Both the position numbers and the translations under genes were made by a program. Under the pieces are notes generated by a model. It was not told the origin of the DNA, did no database searches, and was given only the letters and a program-made list of their open reading frames with translations. Below are positions 1 to 7,401 of a stretch of DNA of 36,962 bases, piece by piece. Source of the DNA: an uncultured Flavobacteriaceae bacterium (GTDB lineage Bacteria > Bacteroidota > Bacteroidia > Flavobacteriales > Flavobacteriaceae); the NCBI GenBank assembly GCA_947489085.1, contig CANLCJ010000038.1, forward strand, positions 1 through 36,962. Direction: 5' to 3'. The stretch's first letter is position 1; the number at the start of each line of letters is the position of its first letter.

Positions 1-166
1 TAAACTCTCCTTAATTTGTAATGTTTGGCGTAAACTCATATGCTAATATACGTCAAATTATTTTTAAAATGGTATTATAACTTATATCGCCGAAAACTAC
101 AATACAACTAACGCTGCTACATACAATTTTACGTTTCTTATACAAACCCCAAAACGAGGACACCGT
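1..166. other. Left-edge stretch, no complete gene
   Basis: No start codon, RNA gene or clear promoter is visible. From position 47 onward the frame of the next gene is already open and reads as plausible protein, although no ATG, GTG or TTG occurs in it before 167. An in-frame TAA lies at 44-46. Confidence 0.4.
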
Positions 167-559
167 ATGCAAGAAAAAATAGTTTTAAAACAAGCTTTTA
201 ACTTTTTGTCGAAGCGTTTACAAGGAGCACATAAGTGCTCACTTTTAACGTATTCGGGACTTAATGGTGTAGCACTAGAGCAAGTAGATTTAAAAGACAG
301 CGCAATAATTTTAGATGCTGTAGACCATCTTAAAACGTTAGTAAAGACTACAAAAACAGACGGTATTGGTTTGGCTTACAATTTTGCAAATACGCATTAT
401 AACGAAAACGCAACAAATAGAGTCGTTATTATTAGAATGCCAGAAGACACCACATACCAAACTACCAGAACAGAAGCTAACCCTAGCAATACTAAAAAGG
501 GTGTAGTACTAACAGCAATTACAATTTTACCAGAGCTTATTTCTATTTTGGCGAAGTAG
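167..559 (+). CDS. vWA-like domain fragment without MIDAS residues
   Basis: This 130-residue protein resembles the middle of a von Willebrand factor A domain of the YfbK type. The segment 'AFNFLSKRLQGAHKCSLLTYSG' region, the 'VDHLKTL' helix, 'GIGLAYNFANTHYNENATN' and the strand 'RVVII' follow that family in order. The usual vWA continues with a TDGD-type strand end; here it reads 'RMPEDTTY', so the last metal-binding acid is absent. The first metal motif (DxSxS) would lie before the first ATG. The open frame upstream (47-166) contains 'NFTFLIQTPKRGHR', which aligns with the usual 'FLIDxSGSM' strand but lacks its Asp and Ser residues. It is therefore either a degraded vWA gene or a divergent, metal-independent fold. 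The ATG at 167 is the first normal start codon. No partner gene is visible to the left. Confidence 0.5.
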   Translation: MQEKIVLKQAFNFLSKRLQGAHKCSLLTYSGLNGVALEQVDLKDSAIILDAVDHLKTLVKTTKTDGIGLAYNFANTHYNENATNRVVIIRMPEDTTYQTTRTEANPSNTKKGVVLTAITILPELISILAK

Positions 560-862
560 GAATCAAATCAAAACTTTAATCAAAATAATTTACACAGGCA
601 ATAATTAGATCTTAAGAAACTCATGTATAGATTTTCAATTATTAGATGTTTAAATTCATACCAAACGCATTGAAATTAATTTCACTAAAATAATACCAAT
701 TCAAAATTAATTGCAACAAAAAAGTGACTTTTCTTATAGAATTGCATCTAAATAGTATAACACATTGATTAATTAGTGTTTTTTTAGTTGTAAAATTGAT
801 TATTTGATATTATGTTAAACTATGATAATTCCTAAAATAAAACAGAACAAAATATAAATACC
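560..862. other. Intergenic region, 303 bp
   Basis: Very AT-rich, with stops in all frames. I see no RNA gene, no strong hairpin and no clean TAnnTTTG element. It probably carries the promoter of the exported-protein run that starts at 863. Confidence 0.4.
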
Positions 863-1801
863 ATGAACAGTAAAACTAACCTTATAGTTTTACTAGCCTA
901 CACCATGTTGTTATCTACAATTTCATTAGCCCAAGTGAAAGTAGGGAACAATCCAGATGCAATTGATGCCACATCTTTATTAGAATTAGAAAGCGCATCT
1001 AAAGTGCTAGTAATAACACGCGTTACCGAGGCAGAAATGGATGCATTGAATCCATTACCTGGAGCAATAGTGTACAATAAAGACAGTGAATGTGTTTTTT
1101 CCTATAATGGGAATTCTTGGAAAAATTTGTGTGATGCAGCCAATGTAACACAATCCGCCAATCAACCTCAAAATAACACAACAGGAGACTTTTGGTTTAA
1201 TACTAGCGATAATTCCGTAAGTGTATGGAACGGTAGTACTTGGCTTCCCATACAAATAAACCCAAGACGAGGAGAAGGTGTACCAAGCGCTTCTATAAAT
1301 AATCCTATTGCAGGAGATATTTATGTAAACACGCTAGATGGTAATTTGTTTACATATAACGGAACAGCTTGGGTGGCAGCAAATACAGCGCTTACCGCGA
1401 ACAATGGTGTTACTTTAGTAAATGATACTTTAATTTTGGGAGGAAATTTAACAGCACCAACAGTTATAACTACAAACGCAGCAAACACACTTGCTTTACA
1501 AGGTTTAACCACTACAACATTGAATGCCTCTAAGCGTCTTGTAGTTGCAGATGCTAATACAGGAGTATTACAAAAGATAGAAAGTACTAATATAGTGCGG
1601 CAAAATCAAATTGTAATTACAGCAACAGACGGGCAACTGCAATTTATAACCCCCAACACAATTACAAGTCTCGATAAAATAGATGTGTATAGAAACGGCG
1701 CACGAATTGCATTTACACAAATAGATGCATCGACCATAGAAGTAGAGCCAGAAGCCATATGCTTTCAAGGCGACGAAATTAGAATTGTACAATTAGATTA
1801 A
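863..1801 (+). CDS. Exported protein with repeated YNGxxW modules and tail-fibre-like C-terminus
   Basis: The 312-residue product has a signal peptide (residues 1-23, ending 'STISLA'). Next comes the segment 'DATSLLELESASKVLVITRV', a stretch common at the start of flavobacterial surface proteins. Three copies of a short module follow at about 65-90, 107-130 and 149-173: a Gly-Asp/Ala turn, an aromatic strand, then Y/W-NG-x-x-W. The last 85 residues (about 227-312) match the end of the next gene, sharing 'VYRNGA' and a final 'GDEIRI/GDVFEV' strand. That C-terminal pattern recalls beta domains seen in phage tail fibres and adhesins, which is my inference. A surface or extracellular role is likely, with no enzyme signature. 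It leads a same-strand run of four exported proteins. The gene ends in LD with no recognised T9SS sorting signal. Confidence 0.8.
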   Translation: MNSKTNLIVLLAYTMLLSTISLAQVKVGNNPDAIDATSLLELESASKVLVITRVTEAEMDALNPLPGAIVYNKDSECVFSYNGNSWKNLCDAANVTQSANQPQNNTTGDFWFNTSDNSVSVWNGSTWLPIQINPRRGEGVPSASINNPIAGDIYVNTLDGNLFTYNGTAWVAANTALTANNGVTLVNDTLILGGNLTAPTVITTNAANTLALQGLTTTTLNASKRLVVADANTGVLQKIESTNIVRQNQIVITATDGQLQFITPNTITSLDKIDVYRNGARIAFTQIDASTIEVEPEAICFQGDEIRIVQLD

Positions 1802-1832
1802 AACAGAATAACAAATTTAAATCCCCAAGAAC

Positions 1833-2561
1833 ATGAAACAACATTTTTTAAAACTAGGACTAGCATTTATGATATTCTTTGCTTTCAATATTACAAATGC
1901 ACAGCAAATTACAGGAGACGTTGGTAAAGGTGAAGATGTAGGTAGAGCAACAGCTCTAAACGGTACCATTCGCGTAATTGATAATAAGGGTACCAAAAAG
2001 TTTTTACAAGTACAGAATGGCTTAACCTTACTTACCGATGCTACACCAGATGGTGGTATCATATCCACTTGGCAATTAGGTGGTACACTAACAGATAATA
2101 CATATATAGATGCAACAGGACAAGTCTTTTCTTTAGACGGTATTAAAGTAGTACCAACACCAGCAACAGGTAACGGAGCGGCTACGGCAACTACAGATCA
2201 ATCTATCGGCTCTAACGGTGCAGCTATAGGAGGCGCTACAGCAGGTACCGATACAGGGTGGACGGTTTTAGTTAGAGATGAGGCCACAGGAGAAGTGCAA
2301 AAAATATTGGCTACCAATTTAGTTGCAGCAGGACAATTGTTGGCTACAGCAACGGCAGATGGCACAGCACCAGCTTTAGCAGATGGTTCCATACCAGGAG
2401 AATTTCAAAAAGTTTGGGTGTATAGAAACGGCGCAAAACTAGTGGCTAATGTAGATTACACTGTGGCGGCAGGAGTAGTAACCTTAGTAGAAAACACAAC
2501 AGCACCAAACGATTGGGAAATCTTTTCTGGAGATGTTTTCGAGGTACAATGGATTAATTAA
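1833..2561 (+). CDS. Exported Ala/Thr/Gly-rich protein, paralogue of upstream gene at its C-terminus
   Basis: The 242-residue product has a signal peptide ending 'FNITNAQ' near residue 24. The segment 'IRVIDNKGT' (46-54) recurs near the N-terminus of the next gene, which argues that the run evolved by partial duplication. The centre (105-145) is a low-complexity Gly/Ala/Thr stretch. The C-terminal 95 residues parallel the end of the upstream gene: 'TGEVQKILATNLV', then 'VWVYRNGAKL', 'DYTV' and 'SGDVFEVQW'. The order NG-x-x-L, DYT, GD-x-x-EV is known from beta-rich tail-fibre and adhesin domains. It sits 31 bp after the previous stop. A surface structural role is likely; the exact function is unknown. 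Confidence 0.78.
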   Translation: MKQHFLKLGLAFMIFFAFNITNAQQITGDVGKGEDVGRATALNGTIRVIDNKGTKKFLQVQNGLTLLTDATPDGGIISTWQLGGTLTDNTYIDATGQVFSLDGIKVVPTPATGNGAATATTDQSIGSNGAAIGGATAGTDTGWTVLVRDEATGEVQKILATNLVAAGQLLATATADGTAPALADGSIPGEFQKVWVYRNGAKLVANVDYTVAAGVVTLVENTTAPNDWEIFSGDVFEVQWIN

Positions 2562-2609
2562 TAAGTTAATACAAACACGAGACAAATTATAAATAAAAGA
2601 AAAATACAC

Positions 2610-3383
2610 ATGCAAGGTTCTGTATTAAAAATACATGTTTTTAAACTAACAAGTTTGTTGGTAATGCTACTGTACTGTAGTATTACCAATGGCCAAGCAG
2701 TGCGTGTAATAGATAACAAGGGTACAATAAATACAGTAAGAAATAACCAAGTTACCAGAGCAAATACTGCACCACTAAGACCCTTAGAAGGCGATGTGTG
2801 GTACGATACCAGTGGTACAACAACAGTTACAAATACATATAATGGTACGGCGTGGGTTGCCGACGCTGCAAATGTATACACTGGTTTCTTCATCATTACA
2901 ACACCAGGTACAGCTCAAGTTATAGACGTGCCTTTTCAGCCCAGCCAAGTTACTTTTGTAGCTCACGCTAATGTAGAGGCTTTGGATTTGAATACAGATA
3001 GTAACGGAGCTGGTAATGCGCAAAACAATACTAGAGGTATAAATAATGCCTTTGGCACTATGAATGGTTTTGCCAGAGCAAATACAGATGGCAGTATAAC
3101 CCAACAGGTTATATATATAGGCTCGCACGGCAATTCTATAAACGATATTTCTAGGTTTTCGAGTTCGAGTAATTGTATTGGCATACGGTATGGCAATCAA
3201 AACGGTGTGAATTTAGGTGTAATACGCGGTGCTTTTGCTGGATTTACTGCCAACGGTTTCGAAATAGATGTTACTTACGTTAATGGATCTGTAACAGTTA
3301 ACAGTACAAACCCCGTACTACGAGTACAACCAGACGATGTACAAAATGAAGATGTAGTTGTATTGTTTACGGCATACCGATAA
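2610..3383 (+). CDS. Exported surface protein with one YNGxxW module and C-terminal beta domain
   Basis: The 257-residue product has a somewhat long signal peptide (about residues 1-29, ending 'CSITNGQ'). The mature N-terminus carries 'VRVIDNKGT', shared with the gene before. One module 'GDVWYDTSG...YNGTAWV' (61-83) is the same as those in the first gene of the run. Residues 90-257 form an unrecognised beta-type domain rich in Asn, Gly, Val and Ile ('FIITTPGTAQVIDVPFQPSQ', later 'GIRYGNQNGVNLGVI'). It has no catalytic motif. An in-frame Met lies further on, but the ATG at 2610 gives a complete signal peptide and is preferred. It is followed after 11 bp by a T9SS type B cargo, so the set is probably co-expressed at the cell surface. 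Confidence 0.78.
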   Translation: MQGSVLKIHVFKLTSLLVMLLYCSITNGQAVRVIDNKGTINTVRNNQVTRANTAPLRPLEGDVWYDTSGTTTVTNTYNGTAWVADAANVYTGFFIITTPGTAQVIDVPFQPSQVTFVAHANVEALDLNTDSNGAGNAQNNTRGINNAFGTMNGFARANTDGSITQQVIYIGSHGNSINDISRFSSSSNCIGIRYGNQNGVNLGVIRGAFAGFTANGFEIDVTYVNGSVTVNSTNPVLRVQPDDVQNEDVVVLFTAYR

Positions 3384-3394
3384 TACCAAAACTT

Positions 3395-4534
3395 ATGAAA
3401 TATAGTCTGCTTTTAAGTTTAATGGTTTTTAACTGTTTTTACGCACAGAATACGGCGTTTAAAAACTTTGGTAACCTTAAAATGCATGAAAATGCCACCA
3501 TAGGATTTCACACAGACCTTATAAACGATGGCAATTTTAACGACAATTTAGGAGAGGCAGGCTTTTATAATGAAAACCAATCCCTATCGATTTCAGGAAC
3601 AGCAATATCCGGTTTTTTTGATATGGTAGTAGATGTAAAAGACCACCTGTTTTTAGACATTAATACAGAGGTATTTAATAGTGTAAGTTATATTCGTGGG
3701 CATGTTATAACACCGCGAGAGAGCCCAAATATTAGTTTAGATTACCAAGAAGATAGCTTTTTTGTTTTAGAAAACGACCTGAAACATACTGATGGCTATG
3801 CAAGTTATTCTGGAGAACTCACCTTTAATTTTCCTATTGGAGATGCCGATAAATTAAGGCCATTAATAACAACAAACACAGTACCTAACACGGTGGTAAA
3901 AGCAGCGTATTTTAAAGAAGACCCAAACCTGCCATCTACATTTAATGCAGCATTTCGCACCAATGCACTGGCAGAAGCTTTAGGAGCAGTAAGCGAAAAT
4001 GAGTTTTGGGATTTCGATGGGCCAGAGGCCTCTACAATAACGCTAACATGGGATCCGGAGAGTGAAATAGATCGACTTGTAGAAAATCTAAATCAATTAC
4101 GCGTAGTAGGCTGGAATAAAGCAGAACAACAATGGCAAGACCTAGGCAATACAGGGCTTTCAGGAGATCTTTTAGAAGGCCGTATAAACTCTATTGCATT
4201 TAATCCTGATAATTACGAAATAGTAACTTTTGGAGCTCTAGTAAGAGCAGAAGACCTTGTAGTATATAATTTAGTGTCTCCGAACGGAAACGGGGAAAAC
4301 GATACTTTTACTATAGAGGGTATTGAAGCTTTTAACAATCGCCTAACCATATACAACCGTTGGGGTAATAAAGTTTTCGAAATTGAAAACTATAGGAACA
4401 CATGGGAGGGCACATCCAATTCTAACCGCGTGGTTAAACGAGAGGCACGTGTTCCAGCAGGTACTTACTATTACACCCTAGAACTCACAGACTCTGGCCG
4501 ATCTATGGCTGGCTGGTTATATGTAAATTACTAA
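3395..4534 (+). CDS. T9SS type B sorting domain-containing surface protein
   Basis: The 379-residue product has a signal peptide (about 1-18, ending 'CFYAQ'). The central 270 residues form an unrecognised beta-rich domain. The last 90 residues (about 288-379) form the gliding-motility-associated C-terminal (CHU_C, type B) domain. The evidence is 'VSPNGNGENDTFTIEGIE', 'LTIYNRWGNKVFEIENY', 'WEGTS' and 'VPAGTYYYTLEL', ending 'AGWLYVNY'. In the family this domain is the export and attachment signal recognised by the type IX secretion system. The gene starts 11 bp after the previous stop, so it is the last gene of the exported-protein operon. Its stop codon (4532-4534) overlaps the stop of the convergent carboxylase gene. 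No SprF gene follows here; one occurs at the other end of the window. Confidence 0.9.
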   Translation: MKYSLLLSLMVFNCFYAQNTAFKNFGNLKMHENATIGFHTDLINDGNFNDNLGEAGFYNENQSLSISGTAISGFFDMVVDVKDHLFLDINTEVFNSVSYIRGHVITPRESPNISLDYQEDSFFVLENDLKHTDGYASYSGELTFNFPIGDADKLRPLITTNTVPNTVVKAAYFKEDPNLPSTFNAAFRTNALAEALGAVSENEFWDFDGPEASTITLTWDPESEIDRLVENLNQLRVVGWNKAEQQWQDLGNTGLSGDLLEGRINSIAFNPDNYEIVTFGALVRAEDLVVYNLVSPNGNGENDTFTIEGIEAFNNRLTIYNRWGNKVFEIENYRNTWEGTSNSNRVVKREARVPAGTYYYTLELTDSGRSMAGWLYVNY

Positions 4535-6174
4535 ACTTGTAGCACTCCTAAATTAAAAGGCTTTTCTATAGGCGCATGGTTAGCAGCCTCTATACCCATG
4601 CTAATCCATGTTCTTGTATCTAAAGGGTTTATAATACCATCCGTCCAAAGTCTTGCAGCCGCATAATAAGGCGATATTTGCTTGTCGTAACGGGCTTTTA
4701 TTTCAGAATACAAAGCTTCTTCTTTTTCTGCTGTAAATACTTCCCCCTGTTTTTCTAAAGACGCTTTTTCAATTTGAAGCAGTACTTTTGCAGCAGAGTT
4801 ACCACTCATTACAGCTAGCTCTGCGCTAGGCCAGGCAACAATAAATCTAGGATCGTAAGCCTTACCACACATGGCATAATTACCAGCACCGTAGCTGTTG
4901 CCTATAATTACAGTAAACTTAGGTACTACAGAGTTGCTTACAGCGTTAACCATTTTAGCACCATCTTTAATAATACCAGAATGCTCACTTTTACTGCCCA
5001 CCATAAAACCAGTAACATCTTGTAAAAATACCAACGGAATTTTTTTCTGATTGCAGTTGGCAATAAATCGCGTAGCCTTATCGGCAGAATCGTTATAAAT
5101 TACACCACCAAACTGCATTTCGGCAGGTTTGGTCTTAGCCCCAGTAGTTTTTACCAATTTACGTTGGTTAGCTACAATGCCAACAGCCCAACCATCAATA
5201 CGAGCATAACCTGTAATAATGGTTTGGCCATATCCATCTTTATAAGCCTCGAATTTAGAATCGTCTACAAGACGTTCTATAATAGCATGCATATCGTATT
5301 GGTCTACGCGACTTTTAGGCAAAATACCATAAATATCCTCAGGATTTTTAACAGGCATTTTAGGTGTTTTACGGTTGTACCCCGCTGTATTAAAATCCCC
5401 AATTTTATCCACTATATTTTTAATGGTATCTAAAGCAGCTTTATCATCTTTAGCTTTATAATCGGTAACACCAGACACTTCGCAATGCGTAGTAGCACCG
5501 CCCAAACTTTCATTATCTATTTGTTCGCCAATTGCGGCCTTAACCAAATAACTTCCAGCTAGAAAAATACTTCCTGTTTTGTCTACAATTAAAGCTTCAT
5601 CACTCATAATAGGCAAATAAGCACCTCCAGCAACGCAGCTCCCCATTACGGCTGCAATTTGAGTAATGCCCATACTGCTCATAATAGCATTATTTCTAAA
5701 AATACGTCCAAAATGTTCCTTGTCAGGAAAAATTTCATCTTGCATGGGCAAATACACTCCAGCAGAATCTACCAAATAAATAATAGGTAGTTTATTTTCA
5801 ATAGCTATTTCTTGCGCTCTTAAATTCTTTTTTCCAGTAATAGGAAACCAAGCACCTGCTTTAACTGTGGCATCATTGGCAACAACAATACATTGCTTAC
5901 CAGAAATATATCCCATTTTAATAACAACACCACCAGAGGGACAGCCACCATGTTCCTTATACATATCGTCGCCCGCAAAAGCACCAATTTCAATGGCGTT
6001 TTTACCAGTATCCAACAAGTAATCAATACGCTCTCTAGCCGTAAGTTTCCCTTTACTATGCAGTTTTTCAATACGAGATTTGCCGCCTCCTAAACTTACT
6101 TTAGCTAATTTTCTATTGAGTTCGGAAACTAGAAGTTTATTGTGGTCTTCGTTCTTATTGAAGTTAATATCCAT
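4531..6174 (-). CDS. Acyl-CoA carboxylase beta subunit, methylcrotonyl-CoA carboxylase-like
   Basis: The 547-residue product is the carboxyltransferase subunit of a biotin-dependent acyl-CoA carboxylase, which moves carboxyl from carboxybiotin to an acyl-CoA. The N-terminal crotonase-like half shows 'RIEKLHSKGKLTARERI', 'PSGGVVIKMGYISGK' and 'FPDKEHFGRIFRNNAIMSS'. The C-terminal half shows 'LQDVTGFMVGSKSEHSGI', 'GAKMVNAVSN' and 'SYGAGNYAMCG'. The 'FPDKEHFGRIF' and 'TGFMVG' segments fit the 3-methylcrotonyl-CoA carboxylase beta branch (leucine breakdown) better than propionyl-CoA carboxylase, but substrate is inferred. Length is normal for that branch. No biotin carboxylase or biotin carrier gene lies next to it, so the alpha subunit must be elsewhere. 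It stands alone on this strand. Confidence 0.93.
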   Translation of the reverse strand: MDINFNKNEDHNKLLVSELNRKLAKVSLGGGKSRIEKLHSKGKLTARERIDYLLDTGKNAIEIGAFAGDDMYKEHGGCPSGGVVIKMGYISGKQCIVVANDATVKAGAWFPITGKKNLRAQEIAIENKLPIIYLVDSAGVYLPMQDEIFPDKEHFGRIFRNNAIMSSMGITQIAAVMGSCVAGGAYLPIMSDEALIVDKTGSIFLAGSYLVKAAIGEQIDNESLGGATTHCEVSGVTDYKAKDDKAALDTIKNIVDKIGDFNTAGYNRKTPKMPVKNPEDIYGILPKSRVDQYDMHAIIERLVDDSKFEAYKDGYGQTIITGYARIDGWAVGIVANQRKLVKTTGAKTKPAEMQFGGVIYNDSADKATRFIANCNQKKIPLVFLQDVTGFMVGSKSEHSGIIKDGAKMVNAVSNSVVPKFTVIIGNSYGAGNYAMCGKAYDPRFIVAWPSAELAVMSGNSAAKVLLQIEKASLEKQGEVFTAEKEEALYSEIKARYDKQISPYYAAARLWTDGIINPLDTRTWISMGIEAANHAPIEKPFNLGVLQV

Positions 6175-6258
6175 AGTAAAGCATTAAATTTTTAACGAAA
6201 TTACAAAACCAAAGCGGTATTAAAAACGATTAGTTTTATAAAATAAAATACATGGAAT

Positions 6259-6276
6259 TATATTCCTTGGAATATA
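6259..6276. promoter_or_regulatory. Probable MarR operator 1
   Basis: An inverted repeat, TATATTCC-TT-GGAATATA, has perfect 8-bp arms. It overlaps the -33 element (TTG at 6267-6269) of the promoter before the reductase gene. A site of the same design lies at 7371-7388. A third half-site, GGAAT, precedes it at 6254. Binding by the MarR protein encoded at 6908 is inferred. Confidence 0.65.
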
Positions 6277-6297
6277 AATTTATTTTTTCTATATTTG
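6267..6297 (+). promoter_or_regulatory. Bacteroidota-type promoter of the reductase-marR genes
   Basis: TTG (6267-6269), a 20-nt spacer and TATATTTG (6290-6297) match the TTG / TAnnTTTG consensus of Bacteroidota housekeeping promoters. The first ATG is 43 bp downstream. The operator-like repeat covers the -33 part, which suits repression. Confidence 0.65.
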
Positions 6298-6339
6298 TGC
6301 TATAGAAATAAGAATAGTAGACTAAAAAACTTAAAACAC

Positions 6340-6870
6340 ATGAAAAAAGTAATAGCATTTGCAGGTAGCAACAGTAAAACATCAATAAATAAGGCACTAG
6401 TAACCTATGCAGCAAGTTTGGTAAGCAATGCAACCGTAGAAATATTAGACTTAAACGATTTCGAGCTACCGATTTATAGTCCAGAAATAGAAAAAGAAAG
6501 TGGCATACCAGAAAACGCAAAACAGTTTTTAGAAGGGATAAGAGCAGCAGATGGAATATTACTCTCATTAGCAGAGCACAATGGTACCTATAGCGCTGTA
6601 TTTAAAAATTTATTTGATTGGATGTCTAGAATAGAAGCCAAAACATTTTTAGGAACCCCTATGCTGTTAATGGCAACATCTCCTGGAGCAAGAGGCGGTT
6701 TATCGGTTTTAAATGCCGCTCAAGATCGTTTTCCAAGACATAATGCAAGTGTAGTAGAAGTGTTTTCCTTACCATCATTTGGCAATCATTTCTCAGAAGG
6801 AAAAATAACAGACAATTCGTTACATCAAGAATTATCAGGCAAAATAAAAACGTTTGAAAATAGTTTGTAA
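6340..6870 (+). CDS. NADPH-dependent FMN reductase family protein
   Basis: This 176-residue flavodoxin-like flavoprotein belongs to the NADPH-dependent FMN reductase / azoreductase / chromate reductase family. The phosphate-binding loop is 'FAGSNSKTSINKAL' (residues 5-18). The flavin-contacting segment is 'LAEHNGTYSAVFKNLFDW', the counterpart of the usual 'PEYNGSxPGxLKNALDW'. 'SPGARGG' follows in the expected place. Members reduce quinones, azo dyes or metal ions with FMN. I prefer the ATG at 6340 over an earlier in-frame ATG at 6295, because residue 1 then starts the first beta strand and because the promoter -7 element overlaps 6295. It is followed by marR and two pirins, which suggests a quinone or electrophile stress response. 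Confidence 0.88.
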   Translation: MKKVIAFAGSNSKTSINKALVTYAASLVSNATVEILDLNDFELPIYSPEIEKESGIPENAKQFLEGIRAADGILLSLAEHNGTYSAVFKNLFDWMSRIEAKTFLGTPMLLMATSPGARGGLSVLNAAQDRFPRHNASVVEVFSLPSFGNHFSEGKITDNSLHQELSGKIKTFENSL

Positions 6871-6907
6871 AAACCATTTGAAGGCTAAAACCACTAAAAT
6901 TTAAAGC

Positions 6908-7345
6908 ATGGGAGATCTATCCAAAGACATACAATCAACATTTGCTAATCCTAAAGTTAAAGCGTTATTAAATGTAATTTTTACAGCGAACTGGATTACG
7001 AGTCACCAAAACGAATTTTTTAAAGCTTACAGTATCTCTCCACAGCAGTACAACGTTTTAAGAATTTTAAATGGAGCCAACACGCCACTCAATGTACAAA
7101 CTATAAAAGAACGCATGCTAGAACGTTCCCCTAATGCTACACGATTAATGGACAAGCTATGTGCCAAGGGCTACATAGAGCGTTGCCCATCGGAGTACGA
7201 CAGGCGGGTAGTACAAATACAGATCACAAAAGAAGGTAAAACGTTTCTTAAGAGCATACCAAGTGATTTTAATGCCAGTTTATTACAAAACATTACCAAC
7301 GAAGATGCAGAACAATTAAGTAGTTTATTAGATAAAATGCGTTGA
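6908..7345 (+). CDS. MarR family transcriptional regulator
   Basis: The 145-residue product is a winged-helix dimeric regulator. The middle contains the helix-turn-helix and wing: 'SPQQYNVLRIL', 'LNVQTIKERMLERSPNATRL', 'LCAKGYIER' and 'PSEYDRRVVQIQIT'. The conserved DRR of the wing is at 98-100. Two cysteines, C85 and C93, sit between the recognition helix and the wing. Cysteines in other MarR proteins sense oxidants or quinones, so a redox switch is possible, but this is inference. The gene starts 37 bp after the reductase. Matching palindromes lie before the reductase and before the pirin (6259-6276 and 7371-7388), so it probably represses both, including itself. Confidence 0.92.
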   Translation: MGDLSKDIQSTFANPKVKALLNVIFTANWITSHQNEFFKAYSISPQQYNVLRILNGANTPLNVQTIKERMLERSPNATRLMDKLCAKGYIERCPSEYDRRVVQIQITKEGKTFLKSIPSDFNASLLQNITNEDAEQLSSLLDKMR

Positions 7346-7370
7346 TTGAAACCAAAAAAATTTGCTCTAA

Positions 7371-7388
7371 TATTTTCCATGGAAAATA
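7371..7388. promoter_or_regulatory. Probable MarR operator 2
   Basis: TATTTTCC-AT-GGAAAATA is a perfect 18-bp palindrome that ends 13 bp before the pirin start. It has the same length, spacing and TTCC/GGAA core as the site at 6259-6276. It probably lies in a promoter for the pirin pair, with a candidate TTTG at 7361-7364. Confidence 0.65.
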
Positions 7389-7401
7389 AAAATCTATAGT
7401 T

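Noticed and set aside
2784-3200. Minus-strand ORF of 138 codons opposite the third exported protein
   Set aside because: Its product has no sensible composition (many Cys, Ile and Tyr) and it opposes a protein with signal peptide and modules shared with its neighbours.
6295-6339. Earlier in-frame ATG for the FMN reductase
   Set aside because: It overlaps the promoter -7 element and adds 15 basic residues not expected before the first strand of the flavodoxin fold.
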